From JALOAR01 sp041649615 (GTDB lineage Bacteria; Patescibacteriota; Minisyncoccia; UBA6257; Colwellbacteraceae), in NCBI GenBank assembly GCA_041649615.1, contig JBAZMT010000001.1, forward strand, positions 124,001-188,000: DNA of 64,000 nucleotides, read 5' to 3'. A program made the translations under genes and the position numbers. Shown here piece after piece: positions 54,124 to 61,802 of this stretch. The notes below the pieces were generated by a model. It saw nothing but the letters and a program-made list of their open reading frames with translations. It did not search any database and was not told the DNA's origin. The stretch's first letter is position 1; the number at the start of each line of letters is the position of its first letter.

Positions 54124-54465
54124 TTATTTTTCTATTACAAGCTGCTTTAACCTTTTTGCCTGGAGCCTGTTTTTAGGAAGCATGCCCGAAACGGCATGGC
54201 GAAGAACCCAAGCGGGATTTTTGGCAAAAGCTTCTTTATAACTTTTCTCTTTAAGATGGCCCATATAACCGGTGTGCCTGTAATAAATTTTTTGTTCGTT
54301 CTTTCGACCGCTTATCTCCATTTCGGAAATGTTCTTGACGATTACCTTATTGCCGCCTTCTAGACGAGGCTCGTAAGCAACGCTTTCTTTGTTCTGCAAA
54401 ATGGCGGCGATTTTTGTCGCCAATCTTCCGAGTTTCTGTTTTTTTGCGTCAATTACGATTTCCAT
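54124..54465 (-). CDS. rplM: 50S ribosomal protein L13
   Basis: L13 (113 aa; usual 140-150). DAKKQKLGRLATKIAAILQN, KVIVKNISEMEISGRKNEQK, YYRHTGYMGHLKEKSYKEAF and AVSGMLPKNRLQAKRLKQLV are all family motifs. The N-terminal extension with 'W..iDA' is shortened to MEIVIDAKKQKLG, and the C-terminus is short. Upstream gene rplQ ends 1 nt before. Confidence 0.95.
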   Translation of the reverse strand: MEIVIDAKKQKLGRLATKIAAILQNKESVAYEPRLEGGNKVIVKNISEMEISGRKNEQKIYYRHTGYMGHLKEKSYKEAFAKNPAWVLRHAVSGMLPKNRLQAKRLKQLVIEK

Positions 54466-54466
54466 T

Positions 54467-54817
54467 TTAAACGAATTTGATAAAGACGAGATCCGCTCCG
54501 TCCCTCATTCTATGTTCGGCGGTTTTTACGATTTTCAGGTACCCTCCCTTCCTTTCGGCGTATTTGGGAGCCATTTCGTGATAAAGCTTAAAAGCCGATT
54601 TTTCGGGGAGTCTCGCCTTCAAAAGTCTCAAAGAAGCGAGGTCTTGTTTTTTGGCGAGCGTGACCATTTTTTCCACTTTCGGTCTTAATTCTTTCGCTCG
54701 CGCGGCTGTGGTCTTAATACCCTCTTTCATTATCAGGTTGTGCTCCAAAACCACGATAAAATTCCTTCTGTCGCCTTTTTTTCTTCCAAATTTCGTGCCT
54801 TTAACCTGATGTCGCAT
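54467..54817 (-). CDS. rplQ: 50S ribosomal protein L17
   Basis: L17 (116 aa). MRHQVKGTKFGRKKGDRRNF is the typical start (MRH...LGR...HR.A), with NLIMKEGIKTTAARAKELRP and VEKMVTLAKKQDLASLRLLK. The C-terminus ADLVFIKFV is normal. It follows rpoA by about 20 nt, the standard order. Confidence 0.95.
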   Translation of the reverse strand: MRHQVKGTKFGRKKGDRRNFIVVLEHNLIMKEGIKTTAARAKELRPKVEKMVTLAKKQDLASLRLLKARLPEKSAFKLYHEMAPKYAERKGGYLKIVKTAEHRMRDGADLVFIKFV

Positions 54818-54837
54818 AGGGAAAGATATTAACGGGA

Positions 54838-55551
54838 TTACTCTTTGTTTTCAAGCTCTTCCCCGAGATTGCTTATTTTCGTGAAGTGGTCAACGAGAAT
54901 GCGCGAAGCTTTGTGCAAAGCTTCCGAGGGAGTAATGGAGCCATCGGTCTCAACTATGATATTCAGACGATTATAATCCGTTCGGTCGCCGACACGCATG
55001 TTCTCAACGTTAATGGCAACGTTAACGACCGGAGTAAAAATGGCGTCAAGCGCTATTACGCCGATTTCAAGTTTTCCCGATTTCATTCTTTCAACGGGAA
55101 CGTAACCCAATCCTTTTTCAACGGTAAGCTCTATTTCAACGTCAGCTTTTTTTTCGGTCGTGGTAAAAAGCTTGAGTTCGGGATTTACGATAATCGCTTC
55201 CGCGTTCGCTTCAATGTCTTTGCCCGTAACTTCTTTCTCTCCTTTGACCTTGATCGTCAAAACTTGCGGTTCGCTTGCGGTAAATTTAAAGCGAAGTTTT
55301 TTCAAATTTATTCCCATTTCAACCACGTCTTCCAGGACGCCGGGAATCGTCGAAAATTCATGAAGAATTCCCTTGACCTTGAATTGCGTAACGGCCGCTC
55401 CGGGTAAAGACGAAAGTAAAACCCTTCTCAAACTGTTTCCTAAAGTAAGACCATATCCGGGAAAGAGATCTTCAATGTCAAAAGAACCCTTTTTACCGTC
55501 ATCGGATATTTTTTTAACTTTCACACTTTCACTAAGATACGCGTAATGCAT
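54838..55551 (-). CDS. rpoA: DNA-directed RNA polymerase subunit alpha lacking the C-terminal domain
   Basis: RpoA (237 aa) nucleates RNA polymerase assembly. The N-terminal domain is complete: FDIEDLFPGYGLTLGNSLRR, VLLSSLPGAAVTQFKVKGIL with HEFSTIPGVLEDVVEMGINL, ERMKSGKLEIGVIALDAIFT and YNRLNIIVETDGSITPSEAL. It stops after ILVDHFTKISNLGEELENKE, where the linker to the alpha-CTD begins. The CTD, about 80 residues that bind UP elements and activators, is absent and the frame is not broken. Upstream gene is rpsD, downstream rplQ. Confidence 0.95.
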   Translation of the reverse strand: MHYAYLSESVKVKKISDDGKKGSFDIEDLFPGYGLTLGNSLRRVLLSSLPGAAVTQFKVKGILHEFSTIPGVLEDVVEMGINLKKLRFKFTASEPQVLTIKVKGEKEVTGKDIEANAEAIIVNPELKLFTTTEKKADVEIELTVEKGLGYVPVERMKSGKLEIGVIALDAIFTPVVNVAINVENMRVGDRTDYNRLNIIVETDGSITPSEALHKASRILVDHFTKISNLGEELENKE

Positions 55552-55567
55552 TTTTTGTTTATTTTTG

Positions 55568-56176
55568 TTATTTCAAATAATAGTTTACGACCAAGTCCAT
55601 ATCAAAGGGCATTTCCACACCCTTCGGAACGGAAATTATAAGTGCCGCTTTTTTCTCTTTATCCAGCTTTATCCACTCCGGGGCTTCAAAATTCTTGAAC
55701 CTTTCGGAAACGCCGGAAAACATCGGTTCTTCGGCCGATTCGGGTCTTATGGTTATAAGGTCGTCCGGACGCACCGAATACGAGGGAATGGTCACTTTTC
55801 TGCCGTTTACCGTTATGTGTCCGTGGCTAACGAGCTGCCTCGCAATGCGGCGCGAGCCGGCAAAACCGATGCGAAAAACAACGTTATCCAAACGGGACTC
55901 AAGAAGCTTGATCATCGCTTCGTGGGTCGGTTCCGTGCCCTTGTCGGCAGAAACGAAATATTTTTCAAGCTGCCGTTCGGCCAAACCGTAGCTGAATCTG
56001 ACTTTCTGTTTTTCCAGAAGCTCGCGTCCGTATTCGCTTACCTTCTTGAATGATTTGGCGTGAGGCCCGGGTTTATAAGGGCGCTTGGAAGCGGCGCATT
56101 TTGGCGAATTGCAACGATCCGCTTTGAGGAAAAGTCTCACGCCGAGAGCTCTTTCTTTTTTTTCTAAGATTTTCAT
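55568..56176 (-). CDS. rpsD: 30S ribosomal protein S4
   Basis: S4 (202 aa). ERALGVRLFLKADRCNSPKC with AASKRPYKPGPH is the N-terminal zinc-type region, here with only two Cys close together. KVSEYGRELLEKQKVRFSYG is the body. The S4 RNA-binding domain is LESRLDNVVFRIGFAGSRRI with ARQLVSHGHITVNGRKVTIP. It follows rpsK by 2 nt. Confidence 0.96.
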   Translation of the reverse strand: MKILEKKERALGVRLFLKADRCNSPKCAASKRPYKPGPHAKSFKKVSEYGRELLEKQKVRFSYGLAERQLEKYFVSADKGTEPTHEAMIKLLESRLDNVVFRIGFAGSRRIARQLVSHGHITVNGRKVTIPSYSVRPDDLITIRPESAEEPMFSGVSERFKNFEAPEWIKLDKEKKAALIISVPKGVEMPFDMDLVVNYYLK

Positions 56177-56178
56177 TT

Positions 56179-56622
56179 CTAGACTCTTCTCACTTTTTGA
56201 GGTTTCGGACCGTTATGCGGTATGGGAGTAACGTCTTTTATGGAATTAATGTTAAAGCCGTGATTGATAAGCGAACGGATGGCCGAGTCTCTGCCGATAC
56301 TTACGCCCGAAACGATAACGTCAACGTTAAAGGGACCGGTTTTCGCCAACTTTTCGGCAATGGCGGCAACTACTTTTTGCGCGGCGAAAGGAGTGGCTTT
56401 TTTAGGACCCGAAAAACCGAGCGAACCGGCGGACCCCCAGGTGATAACGTTTCCGTTTTGATCCGTTACGGTAATGAGCGTGTTGTTGAAAGATACGTTT
56501 ATGTAAACTCGGCCGGAGTCTACGCTCTTTCCCGTTTTTTTCTCCGCCGTAATAACTTTCTTTTCTTCGGAGGCCGGATTCGTTTCTTTTCCTTTTTCAG
56601 TTGCGATTCTTTTCTTTCCCAT
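56179..56622 (-). CDS. rpsK: 30S ribosomal protein S11
   Basis: S11 (147 aa). An N-terminal extension of about 35 charged residues precedes VYINVSFNNTLITVTDQNGN, WGSAGSLGFSGPKKATPFAA and VDVIVSGVSIGRDSAIRSLI. The tail DVTPIPHNGPKPQKVRRV is the usual 'DvTpiPHNGcRppK.RRv' with Pro-Lys in place of Cys-Arg. Order rpsM-rpsK-rpsD-rpoA-rplQ is conserved. Confidence 0.96.
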   Translation of the reverse strand: MGKKRIATEKGKETNPASEEKKVITAEKKTGKSVDSGRVYINVSFNNTLITVTDQNGNVITWGSAGSLGFSGPKKATPFAAQKVVAAIAEKLAKTGPFNVDVIVSGVSIGRDSAIRSLINHGFNINSIKDVTPIPHNGPKPQKVRRV

Positions 56623-56627
56623 TTTGT

Positions 56628-57011
56628 TTACTTGAGCTCAACTTTCCTTTTTCCGCTCGTAGCGGTGTGCCTTACGTTTCCGCGAACGGTGCGCGAGTTG
56701 GTTCTCGTACGTTGACCTCTCACGGGCAGGCGTCTCGCGTGCCTCGTGCCCCGATAAGCCTGAATGTCTTTTAATCTTGTAATGTTTTGCTTAATAGCGG
56801 TTCGAAGCTCTCCTTCTATCTTATAGGAAGCGTCAAGAACCTCTTTTATTTTATTTATGTCGGAAGAGCCCAAATTCTTCGCTCTTTCATCGGGATTAAT
56901 GCCCGTTTTCATAAGAATCTCTTTGGCCGAAGTGGGGCCAATTCCATAAATATAAGTAAGCGCGGCTTCAATGCGCTTTTCGTCTGGAATATTTATACCG
57001 GCGATTCTCAT
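56628..57011 (-). CDS. rpsM: 30S ribosomal protein S13
   Basis: S13 (127 aa) starts MRIAGINIPDEKRIEAALTY with IYGIGPTSAKEIL, and ends with YRGTRHARRLPVRGQRTRTN followed by a Ser/Arg-rich tail that lies near the P-site tRNA. The frame extends upstream to 57104 through rpmJ in another frame; the ATG at 57011 matches the family. rpmJ ends 5 nt before. Confidence 0.95.
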   Translation of the reverse strand: MRIAGINIPDEKRIEAALTYIYGIGPTSAKEILMKTGINPDERAKNLGSSDINKIKEVLDASYKIEGELRTAIKQNITRLKDIQAYRGTRHARRLPVRGQRTRTNSRTVRGNVRHTATSGKRKVELK

Positions 57012-57016
57012 TTTAT

Positions 57017-57133
57017 TTATCCTTGTCTTTGTTTGTGTTTCGGCGTTTTTTTGCAAATCACATAAATCCGCCCTTTGCGGCGGACGATTTTGCAATCCTT
57101 GCACATTTTCTTGATGGAAGGCCTAACTTTCAT
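57017..57133 (-). CDS. rpmJ: 50S ribosomal protein L36
   Basis: A 38-aa protein: MKVRPSIKKMCKDCKIVRRK then GRIYVICKKTPKHKQRQG. C11, C14, C27 and H33 are the zinc ligands of the zinc-binding form. It lies between infA and rpsM, the conserved place, with start and stop 2 and 5 nt from its neighbours. Confidence 0.95.
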   Translation of the reverse strand: MKVRPSIKKMCKDCKIVRRKGRIYVICKKTPKHKQRQG

Positions 57134-57135
57134 TT

Positions 57136-57333
57136 TTAGAGTCTTCTTGAAATTCTTCCACGGCGGTCATCGTAGGGAGTCATTTCAACCGAAACCGTAT
57201 CTCCCTGAACGATGCGAATGTGATGCTTTCTCATCTTTCCCGAGAGGTAGGCCAAGATTTCCTTGCCGTCAGCGAGTTTTACCTTAAAAGTCGTTGCCGG
57301 TAAAGCTTCAATAACCACACCTGTAACCACCAT
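57136..57333 (-). CDS. infA: Translation initiation factor IF-1
   Basis: IF-1 (65 aa; usual 72) is a single OB fold bound at the ribosomal A site. VVTGVVIEALPATTFKVKLA, DGKEILAYLSGKMRKHHIRI and VQGDTVSVEMTPYDDRRGRI with SRR at the end match the family. The N-terminal five or six residues of typical IF-1 (MaKed..ie) are missing, starting directly at the first strand. The promoter leaves only 9 nt before the ATG, supporting this short start. First gene of the operon. Confidence 0.94.
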   Translation of the reverse strand: MVVTGVVIEALPATTFKVKLADGKEILAYLSGKMRKHHIRIVQGDTVSVEMTPYDDRRGRISRRL

Positions 57334-57342
57334 TGACTTTGG

Positions 57343-57372
57343 ATACTAGCACGCTAAAAGCGAATTAGTCAA
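57343..57372 (-). promoter_or_regulatory. Promoter of the infA-to-greA ribosomal operon
   Basis: Minus strand: TTGACT (57367-57372), 18-bp spacer, TAGTAT (57343-57348), ending 9 nt before the infA ATG. Confidence 0.75.
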
Positions 57373-57401
57373 TAAAACCAGGGGCTTTTAAGAGAATCGC
57401 G

Positions 57402-59009
57402 TTAGTTGACTTCTATCTCAATTTTTTCGGGATTTTTGGGAACGGAAGTGACCCAGAAGGGCCAAAGATCAGCTTTGGCGGAAAGCACTCCGGGGATGGC
57501 AAAAATGGCTGATTTCAGCGATTTTTCGCTTGAGCCGATAATTTCGGCTTTAAAAACATTGGCGTCAAAGCTTCTTGCCCAAATACCCTTAAAATCAAGC
57601 GGAATGGATATCTTTCCGGCGGGCAGGTCGGCAGACAAGTCAGACACATAAGACAATTCTTTAGAGATAAGATCGTAGCTTTCCGAATTGTTTTCTTTGA
57701 ATTTTTCCGTCATAAGGACGACCAGATCGTCTTCTTTGTAGGCGGGAACTTTGGCTTCCATCATCACTCCGTAGGAAAATTCTCCTTTATCATCGGGATC
57801 GGAAACGACTCCGTCTTTGGTCACCGAATAAGTGATCGCATTCTCAATTATTTTAAATTCCGGAGGAATGGTCATCACAATGGAAGATTTAACGGCGGCA
57901 TCCATTTTGGCCGTAACGTCTTCTTTCGCCGCTTTAATGTCATCTTTGGTCGGCACTTTCATTTCGCCGACAAAACCTCCCGAAGCGCCTGTTTTAAATT
58001 CGCCGTAAAAACCGTCGTACTTCGGCGAGCCTTGAAAGCCCGGAATTCGGAGTTTTTGAATGGAACCCACGTTATACGAGTCTCCGGCCGCATCCGCGAT
58101 CACTTCCGATTCAATGGACGATGCCTGAACCTTTCCTTCGGAGATTTTCGCTCCGGGAATGGTAACGGCAGAAGTCAACCGATAAACTTTTCCGTCAGGA
58201 GTGACAAAACGAGTATTTTTAACAAGAGGCTGGCTTTCGGAACTATAAGCGTTCCAAATGGTGATGGTCCCCACGGCTTTTTTCTCAACTATTTCCGATC
58301 CGGAAGCGGGAAAAGAATAAACGCCGTTTTTGGAAACGGTGAAGATTTGCGCGGGGATCGTAAGATTGTTTCCCGAAATGGCGGTTTCTTTTGTGGAAGC
58401 GATAACGGTGCCGGAAAACGACCAGTCCGTTTTTTTTCTTTCAATGGATATTTGAGCTGTCGGAAGAATAAAAAATGAAACATAACCAACGGCAATTATA
58501 ATCACGGAGAAGGCGAACGTGAGACCCGCTCGCTTGAATAAACGCTTATCCGAACGAATTTTAGCGTCATCCGATGAAGGATAATCTTCTTCGGTTCCCT
58601 TTTTGCGGTCTGTTTCTTCTTCCTCCTGCGAATCAGGCTCCAAGATTTCTTCATCGGCATCCGTATTTTCCTCTGAATCGTTTTCGGAAATAGATTCCAG
58701 TTTTGATTTTGCGGGCATTATGTCCATAACGGGCGCTTTGGATGCTCGGTTGAATATTCCGTCTGCAACTTCAAAACCGCAGGCGGCGGCTATTCTCAAA
58801 ATATCCTCATCTACCGATTCAATAATCAATTTTTTTCCGACCGTATTCGCTTCCCTTTTTAGCAACTTAAAATTCTTCGGGTTTTCGGCGATAGCCGCGT
58901 TTTTCGGGAGATAAAGAACAAATTCGTCCAATCCTGAAGATATTACTTTGTGGACGATCGTGGCGCAGGAATCACTTTTGTTAGCGTATATTTTTTTTAC
59001 GGGTTTCAT
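57402..59009 (-). CDS. Membrane-anchored protein with baseplate J-like domain
   Basis: A 535-aa protein. Residues 1-90 form a small alpha/beta domain (VISSGLDEFVLYLPKNAAIA, LLKREANTVGKKLIIESVDE). A very acidic linker follows (about 105-155). One membrane helix (about 170-190, AGLTFAFSVIIIAVGYVSFF) leads to a large exported beta-rich region. There, VGTITIWNAYSSESQPLVKN with TRFVTPDGKVYRL resembles the baseplate J/gp47-like repeat (COG3299) found in CPR membrane proteins. Next gene upstream is an actin-fold protein (59014-59973). An envelope or pilus-related role is inferred from the pair. Confidence 0.65.
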   Translation of the reverse strand: MKPVKKIYANKSDSCATIVHKVISSGLDEFVLYLPKNAAIAENPKNFKLLKREANTVGKKLIIESVDEDILRIAAACGFEVADGIFNRASKAPVMDIMPAKSKLESISENDSEENTDADEEILEPDSQEEEETDRKKGTEEDYPSSDDAKIRSDKRLFKRAGLTFAFSVIIIAVGYVSFFILPTAQISIERKKTDWSFSGTVIASTKETAISGNNLTIPAQIFTVSKNGVYSFPASGSEIVEKKAVGTITIWNAYSSESQPLVKNTRFVTPDGKVYRLTSAVTIPGAKISEGKVQASSIESEVIADAAGDSYNVGSIQKLRIPGFQGSPKYDGFYGEFKTGASGGFVGEMKVPTKDDIKAAKEDVTAKMDAAVKSSIVMTIPPEFKIIENAITYSVTKDGVVSDPDDKGEFSYGVMMEAKVPAYKEDDLVVLMTEKFKENNSESYDLISKELSYVSDLSADLPAGKISIPLDFKGIWARSFDANVFKAEIIGSSEKSLKSAIFAIPGVLSAKADLWPFWVTSVPKNPEKIEIEVN

Positions 59010-59013
59010 CTTT

Positions 59014-59973
59014 TTATTTGTGGCACATTAGCCATTTCATTCTTCTCTTAGCTATTCTGTTCCAAGGACTTTCCAAATCAGTGGCCGATAATTCGTTTCG
59101 CGCGAGTTCTTCGTAGCTCATGGAAGGCAAAAAATTAATTTTGGCGTCAGTTTCCCGCCACAAAACGTTCTTCGGATTCAGCTCGCCAAGTTCATTGTTT
59201 AAAACATAAAGAACAGGCTTTTTAATTTTAGCATTGCGCGCCGCAAGAGTCATCCCGTGAGAAAATTCGGTAAAGGGCTCGCTCACTATTTCCTTGAGAT
59301 TTTTTATCATGTCGGGCGACATATTCTCCCGCACATAACGGTGGAGCAGTTCTTTTGCCGTATTTTCAGAAACGCCGAAACGGTTTGCGATGGAATTGAG
59401 CACCGCGTTTACGCCCCAATCAAAATCGCTCACGTACGATATTTTTTCTCCCTCTCCCGAACGGTAAACAAACGTTTTATCTTCCGAAACGCGGGCGATG
59501 GCAAAATCTTTTTTCTTGGATTCTTTTTGAATGAGCCAGGCGCAGGAAGCGGTTGGTTCAAGGGTAAATACAACTTCGCCTTTTTTGGGGTTAGAAGACT
59601 TGATCTCGTCCGCCAAGACTCGCGTAATCAATATTTCGGCGAGTCCCACTTCTATGGTTTTTGCCGTAAATCCGATGGGGTTTATGACCGCATTGCCGTC
59701 AAGCTTTATGTAAAGTACGCGGACATCCGCCATTACGACGTCCAATTCGGAGAGATCAAGCCTTCGCGAAAAAAGCATTCGTTCTTCGTCAAAAAGACGC
59801 CATATGGCCTGGGAAATGGCGTTCTCTATTTCCGATTCCGTTATTTCGGCGCGCGCATTTTCTCTTCCTATGATTTTTGAAGAATAAACGGACGTTCCAT
59901 ACGGCGGATGAACGCTAAGAGCGAATTTTCCTTCTTCTATCGGTAGAAACGTGAAAGACATGGATTTACTCAA
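59014..59973 (-). CDS. PilM/FtsA-like actin-fold protein (putative)
   Basis: A 319-aa protein. A diverged ASKHA pattern is suggested by ENAISQAIWRLFDEERMLFS, LDVVMADVRVLYIKLDGNAV, AWLIQKESKKKDFAIARVSE (phosphate-loop-like strand pair) and VNAVLNSIANRFGVSENTAK with ELLHRYV (PilM/FtsA style). VLYVLNNELGELNPKNVLWR could be the adenosine motif region. Catalytic residues are not clear. It lies between alaS (8-nt overlap) and the membrane protein 57402-59009, which suggests an assembly platform at the membrane. A different fold cannot be excluded. Confidence 0.5.
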   Translation of the reverse strand: MSKSMSFTFLPIEEGKFALSVHPPYGTSVYSSKIIGRENARAEITESEIENAISQAIWRLFDEERMLFSRRLDLSELDVVMADVRVLYIKLDGNAVINPIGFTAKTIEVGLAEILITRVLADEIKSSNPKKGEVVFTLEPTASCAWLIQKESKKKDFAIARVSEDKTFVYRSGEGEKISYVSDFDWGVNAVLNSIANRFGVSENTAKELLHRYVRENMSPDMIKNLKEIVSEPFTEFSHGMTLAARNAKIKKPVLYVLNNELGELNPKNVLWRETDAKINFLPSMSYEELARNELSATDLESPWNRIAKRRMKWLMCHK

Positions 59974-61753
59974 GCACCGCTTTGATCCTTCTTATTCCCG
60001 CGGAAGCCGACTCTTCCTTGATTATTTTAAATCTTCCCAAAGTCCCAATGTTTGAGACATGCGGTCCGCCGCAGATTTCCTTGGAAATTTCTCCGTGTTC
60101 GCCTATTGAATAGACTTTAACTTTTTCGCCGTATCGATCGCCGAAAACTCCCGTTGCGCCGGCGTTTTTCGCTTCCGAAATATCCATTTCTTCTACCGAA
60201 ACGTCCGCGCCGGAAGAAATCCAATCATTCACCATATTCTCCGTTTTCTTTATTTCTTCCGGTGTCATTTTCACGGGATGAGAAAAATCAAAACGAAGGC
60301 GTTCGGTGGTGATATTGCTCCCTTTTTGACTCACGTGATCGCCCAAAACTTTTCTTAAGGCGGCGAGCGTCAAGTGAGCCGCCGTATGAAGTTTGGTCGT
60401 TTTTTCGGAAGCATCCGCGAGTCCTCCTTTAAACATTCCGGCGGAAGCGGTACGGGAAAATTCCTGATGACGTTTGAATTCTTCGTCAAAAGAGGATTCG
60501 TCAAATTCTATTCCTCTCTCGGCGCTTAGTTCTTTAATGTCTTCTTTGGGCAAGCCATAACTTTGATAAAGATTAAAAGCGTCATGCCCCGAAACGACTC
60601 CGTTCTCCGCCAAGCGCGAAAATTCTTTCATTCCGTTTTCAAGCGTTTTCATGAACCGTTCCTCTTCTTTCACCAATTCGGAAGAGATGAATTCGCCGTT
60701 TCCTTGAAGTTCAGGATAAATTCCATCATAAATTTCTTGGATCGCAGGAACAACCGATTTAGTCCAACCGGTTTCAGTTATGCCGATCTGTCTGCCGTAA
60801 CGAATGGCGCGGCGGATAAGACGCCGAACGATATATCCCCGGCCGACATTTGAGGGAGAAACGTCCGCATCGTCTCCCATTATGAAAGCAGCCGCTTTCA
60901 GGTGATCGGCAATGATCCTCATGCAACGCGTTATTTTTTCGGACTCGCCGTATTTTTTACCGGATAATTCTTCAATCTTTCCGATTATCGGCAAAAACAA
61001 TTCCGTTTTGTAGTTGTCGCTTAAGCCGTTAACCACCGCGAGAATTCTTTCAAGACCCATTCCGGTATCCACGTTTTTTTGTTCCAAAAGCTCGTACCTT
61101 CCTTCGGCTTTCTTGTTATATTCCATAAAGACGTCGTTCCAGATCTCCACCCACAGGTTGTTATCGTCGTTAAAGCTTTCCGGAATTTCGTTTGGATCTC
61201 CGACCCAATAGAACATCTCCGTATCCGGTCCGCAGGGGCCAGTTTCTCCCGCCGGCCCCCACCAGTTTTTTTCTTTCGGTAGTTTGGCGATTTTGGTTTC
61301 CGGAATACCCATTTTTCTCCAAAGATTAAAGGCTTCTTCGTCAAACGGCGCATTTTCGTCGCCCATGAAAACCGAAACCGCGAGTCGGCTCTTATCCAAA
61401 TTGAGCCAATCCGGCGAAGTTAAGAATTCCCAGCTCATTTCAATGGCCTCTTTTTTGAAATAGTCGCCTAAAGACCAGTTGCCGAGCATTTCAAAAAAAG
61501 TGTGATGGGTCGGGTCGCCAACTTCTTCAATGTCGTTCGTGCGAACGCATTTTTGAACGCTTGCGAGACGTTTGCCAGAGGGATGAATCTCACCTAATAG
61601 AAAAGGAACAAGTGGATGCATGCCGGCGGTGGTAAAAAGAACCGTGGGATCATTTACGGGAATTAAAGAGGCGGAAGGGATTATCGCGTGTCTTTTTTTT
61701 ACCTGAAAAGATAAAAACTTTTGCCTGATTTCTCGGGAAGTCATCAGCCGCAT
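59966..61753 (-). CDS. alaS: Alanyl-tRNA synthetase lacking the C-terminal C-Ala domain
   Basis: AlaRS (595 aa; usual about 870). Catalytic domain: SREIRQKFLSFQVKKRHAII, FTTAGMHPLVPFLLGEIHPS, RTNDIEEVGDPTHHTFFEML with GNWSLGDYFKKEA. GMGLERILAVVNG and the tRNA-recognition helices follow. The editing domain has the zinc motif HTAAHLTLAAL (HXXXH) and CGGPHVSNIG (CXXXH). The protein ends at the close of the editing domain (SASAGIRRIKAVLE), so the oligomerisation/C-Ala domain is missing. Start could be ATG 61753 or 61744 (MTSREIRQ). It follows rpoD by 49 nt. Confidence 0.94.
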   Translation of the reverse strand: MRLMTSREIRQKFLSFQVKKRHAIIPSASLIPVNDPTVLFTTAGMHPLVPFLLGEIHPSGKRLASVQKCVRTNDIEEVGDPTHHTFFEMLGNWSLGDYFKKEAIEMSWEFLTSPDWLNLDKSRLAVSVFMGDENAPFDEEAFNLWRKMGIPETKIAKLPKEKNWWGPAGETGPCGPDTEMFYWVGDPNEIPESFNDDNNLWVEIWNDVFMEYNKKAEGRYELLEQKNVDTGMGLERILAVVNGLSDNYKTELFLPIIGKIEELSGKKYGESEKITRCMRIIADHLKAAAFIMGDDADVSPSNVGRGYIVRRLIRRAIRYGRQIGITETGWTKSVVPAIQEIYDGIYPELQGNGEFISSELVKEEERFMKTLENGMKEFSRLAENGVVSGHDAFNLYQSYGLPKEDIKELSAERGIEFDESSFDEEFKRHQEFSRTASAGMFKGGLADASEKTTKLHTAAHLTLAALRKVLGDHVSQKGSNITTERLRFDFSHPVKMTPEEIKKTENMVNDWISSGADVSVEEMDISEAKNAGATGVFGDRYGEKVKVYSIGEHGEISKEICGGPHVSNIGTLGRFKIIKEESASAGIRRIKAVLE

Positions 61754-61802
61754 TATAGCCCGTTTTACGGGGCTTTTTCAAAAGGCTTCAGGCAAAAATA
61801 AA

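Noticed and set aside
57012..57104. N-terminal extension of S13
   Set aside because: It lies wholly inside rpmJ in another frame and has no match to S13.
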